Assembly (NCBI GenBank): GCA_035569435.1
Contig: DATMNB010000188.1
Coordinates: 1-6,984, forward strand
Length of the DNA stretch: 6,984 nt
Direction: 5' to 3'
DNA from: DASRDS01 sp035569435
Lineage (GTDB): Bacteria; Gemmatimonadota; Gemmatimonadetes; Gemmatimonadales; Gemmatimonadaceae
Shown: piece after piece, positions 6,057 to 6,984 of the stretch
Layout of the letters: the number at the start of each line of letters is the position of its first letter
How positions within the stretch are numbered: position 1 is the stretch's first letter
Translations under genes and position numbers: made by a program
The notes under the pieces: model-generated
The model's database searches: none
The model's input: only the letters and a program-made list of their open reading frames with translations
What the model was told of the DNA's origin: nothing

Positions 6057-6553
6057 TTAAAGAGCGCTTGGTACTGACCGTATCCCTTGGCGCGCAGACT
6101 GTCGGCCGGGATGAACAGGAGGGCGGCAGAGTTCATACAGTAGCGTTTGCCGGTCGGCGGCGGCCCGTCGTCGAAGACATGCCCCAGGTGCGATCCGGAG
6201 TGCGCCGAGCGGACCTCGGTGCGGTCTTCGCCCGGGAGCGACTGATCATTGTGGGTGACGAGGTTGGCGGGCACGAGGGGCTTGGTGAAGCTCGGCCAGC
6301 CGGTGCCGGACTCAAACTTGTCCGTGGAGCTGAATAACGGCTCGCCGGAGACGATGTCGACGTAGATCCCGGCGGCGTGGTTGTTCCAGTAGGTATTGTG
6401 AAACGGGGGCTCGGTCGCGGCGTGTTGTGTGACCTCGTACTGGATCGGCGTCAGCTTGGCCCGGAGCGTGGCGTCGCTCGGTTTTTGCGCGGGCTGCTGC
6501 GCGGTGAGCAAGGCGGGCGCGGCCGCGATCAACAACGGCGCAATGAGTCGCAT
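6053..6553 (-). CDS. msrB: Secreted peptide-methionine (R)-S-oxide reductase, single-cysteine MsrB
   Basis: A 166-residue MsrB that reduces the R epimer of methionine sulfoxide in proteins. Residues 1-18 form a signal peptide (MRLIAPLLIAAAPALLTA, probable cleavage before QQ), placing the enzyme outside the inner membrane. The SelR domain (about 33-166) shows EVTQHAATEPPFHNTYW, GIYVDIVSGEPLFSS, GTGWPSF, SHLGHVFDDGPPPTG and RYCMNSAAL. The catalytic nucleophile is C139, the only cysteine in the protein. The position that holds a resolving Cys in many bacterial MsrBs (SGCGWPSF) is Thr84, and both zinc-binding CxxC pairs are absent, so this is a zinc-free, one-Cys enzyme. It must be re-reduced by an outside thiol donor such as a periplasmic thioredoxin-like protein, which is not encoded here. 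It begins 10 bases after the antiporter stop and ends in a 4-base overlap with the decarboxylase start, so the three form one operon. Confidence 0.95.
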   Translation of the reverse strand: MRLIAPLLIAAAPALLTAQQPAQKPSDATLRAKLTPIQYEVTQHAATEPPFHNTYWNNHAAGIYVDIVSGEPLFSSTDKFESGTGWPSFTKPLVPANLVTHNDQSLPGEDRTEVRSAHSGSHLGHVFDDGPPPTGKRYCMNSAALLFIPADSLRAKGYGQYQALFK

Positions 6554-6563
6554 GGGACGAAAT

Positions 6564-6984
6564 CTAGCTCCTGCGGCGTGTCAGGCCCAATGCGCGGAGT
6601 AGGGACGGCATCGTGAATCCCTGGCCCAGAATCGAGAGCGCCACCACGCCGAACGTCATGGTGATGAGCAGCGCGCGATTGGGCTCGGATTCCGGCACGG
6701 AGAGGGCCAGCACCATGGCCAGCGCGCCCCGCAGGCCGCCCCACGTCAACACCGCCGACCAGCGCCAGGGCAGGCGCCGGCGGGTGGGCCACGTGGCGGT
6801 GGCCACGGCCCCAACGGTCAGGGCACGCGCGATGAGCACGGCGAGAAAGGCGGCCAGCACGGGCCGCCAGTTGGCCAACAGCGCCGCCGACCGTACCTGA
6901 AAGCCGATGAGGAGGAACACGATCGAGTTGAGCGCGAATGCCGTGTACTCCCAGAACACGTCGACCGCCGTGCGCGTGACCGGC
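6564..6984 (-). CDS. C-terminal part of a CPA1-family (NhaP-type) cation/proton antiporter
   Basis: The frame is open through the right edge, so only the last 139 residues are visible; the true start lies outside the window (a GTG at 6959 is internal). Visible are AVDVFWEYTAFALNSIVFLLIG, split here by family motifs FWEY and NSIVFLLIG, a long membrane helix (WRPVLAAFLAVLIARALTV), the CPA1 hallmark WGGLRGALAMVLALSVP, and a final helix pair ending FGVVALSILGQGFTMP. These correspond to the last three to four membrane helices of Na+/H+ or K+/H+ exchangers. The protein ends in a short basic tail (LGLTRRRS) with no regulatory cytoplasmic domain such as RCK/TrkA-C. It would exchange protons for monovalent cations across the inner membrane and so contribute to pH and ion homeostasis. 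It is the upstream member of the operon with msrB (10-base gap) and the decarboxylase. The ion transported cannot be decided from this part. Confidence 0.88.
   Translation of the reverse strand, partial: PVTRTAVDVFWEYTAFALNSIVFLLIGFQVRSAALLANWRPVLAAFLAVLIARALTVGAVATATWPTRRRLPWRWSAVLTWGGLRGALAMVLALSVPESEPNRALLITMTFGVVALSILGQGFTMPSLLRALGLTRRRS
6568..6572 (-). promoter_or_regulatory. Possible ribosome-binding site of msrB
   Basis: AGGAG on the minus strand lies inside the last codons of the antiporter gene, 14 bases before the msrB ATG. The match is good but the spacing is longer than the usual 5-10 bases. No closer purine-rich site is present, so initiation may depend partly on ribosomes finishing the antiporter gene. 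Confidence 0.35.

Noticed and set aside
5160..6077. 305-codon plus-strand open frame opposite the decarboxylase
   Set aside because: It is antisense to a well-supported PLP enzyme; no domain, signal or plausible start context.

Overview
The window is 6,984 bases of compact, high-G+C bacterial chromosome (roughly two thirds G+C by eye, strongly G/C-ending codons). The gene complement, and a secreted protein whose signal peptide ends in Leu-Thr-Ala-Gln, would fit a Gemmatimonadota-like soil or freshwater bacterium. This is an inference from style, not a proven assignment. There are no rRNA, tRNA, CRISPR or transposon sequences, and no gene-free stretch longer than about 130 bases.

Left block (1-2676, minus strand): a two-component operon. 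It runs from a membrane sensor histidine kinase (928-2676), through an OmpR/PhoB-type response regulator (145-876), to the first 35 codons of a further gene (1-105) that leaves the window on the left. The kinase carries a Met in place of the usual Thr in its H-box and a cysteine-containing extracytoplasmic domain. Gaps are 51 and 39 bases, so the three are probably co-transcribed.

Middle (2677-4661): a short divergent promoter region holds a nearly perfect 12-base tandem direct repeat. On its far side is a plus-strand ABC exporter (permease and ATPase in one chain) of the kind related to lantibiotic/peptide exporters. Its position facing the sensor operon suggests shared or linked regulation.

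Right block (4629-6984, minus strand): a tightly packed operon read right to left. It comprises the C-terminal part of a CPA1-type cation/proton antiporter (off the right edge), a secreted single-cysteine methionine-R-sulfoxide reductase (MsrB), and a group II PLP-dependent amino-acid decarboxylase. MsrB follows the antiporter by 10 bases, and the decarboxylase start overlaps the msrB stop as GTGA. The decarboxylase gene converges on the ABC gene and their 3' ends overlap by 33 bases.

Taken together the region looks like an envelope-stress and homeostasis neighbourhood: sensing plus export on one side, ion exchange, periplasmic methionine repair and amine formation on the other. I see no clear evidence of a wholly new system. 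The points most worth a second look are the H-box substitution, the 12-base repeat with the consequent re-assignment of two start codons, and the unusual antiporter-msrB-decarboxylase operon.
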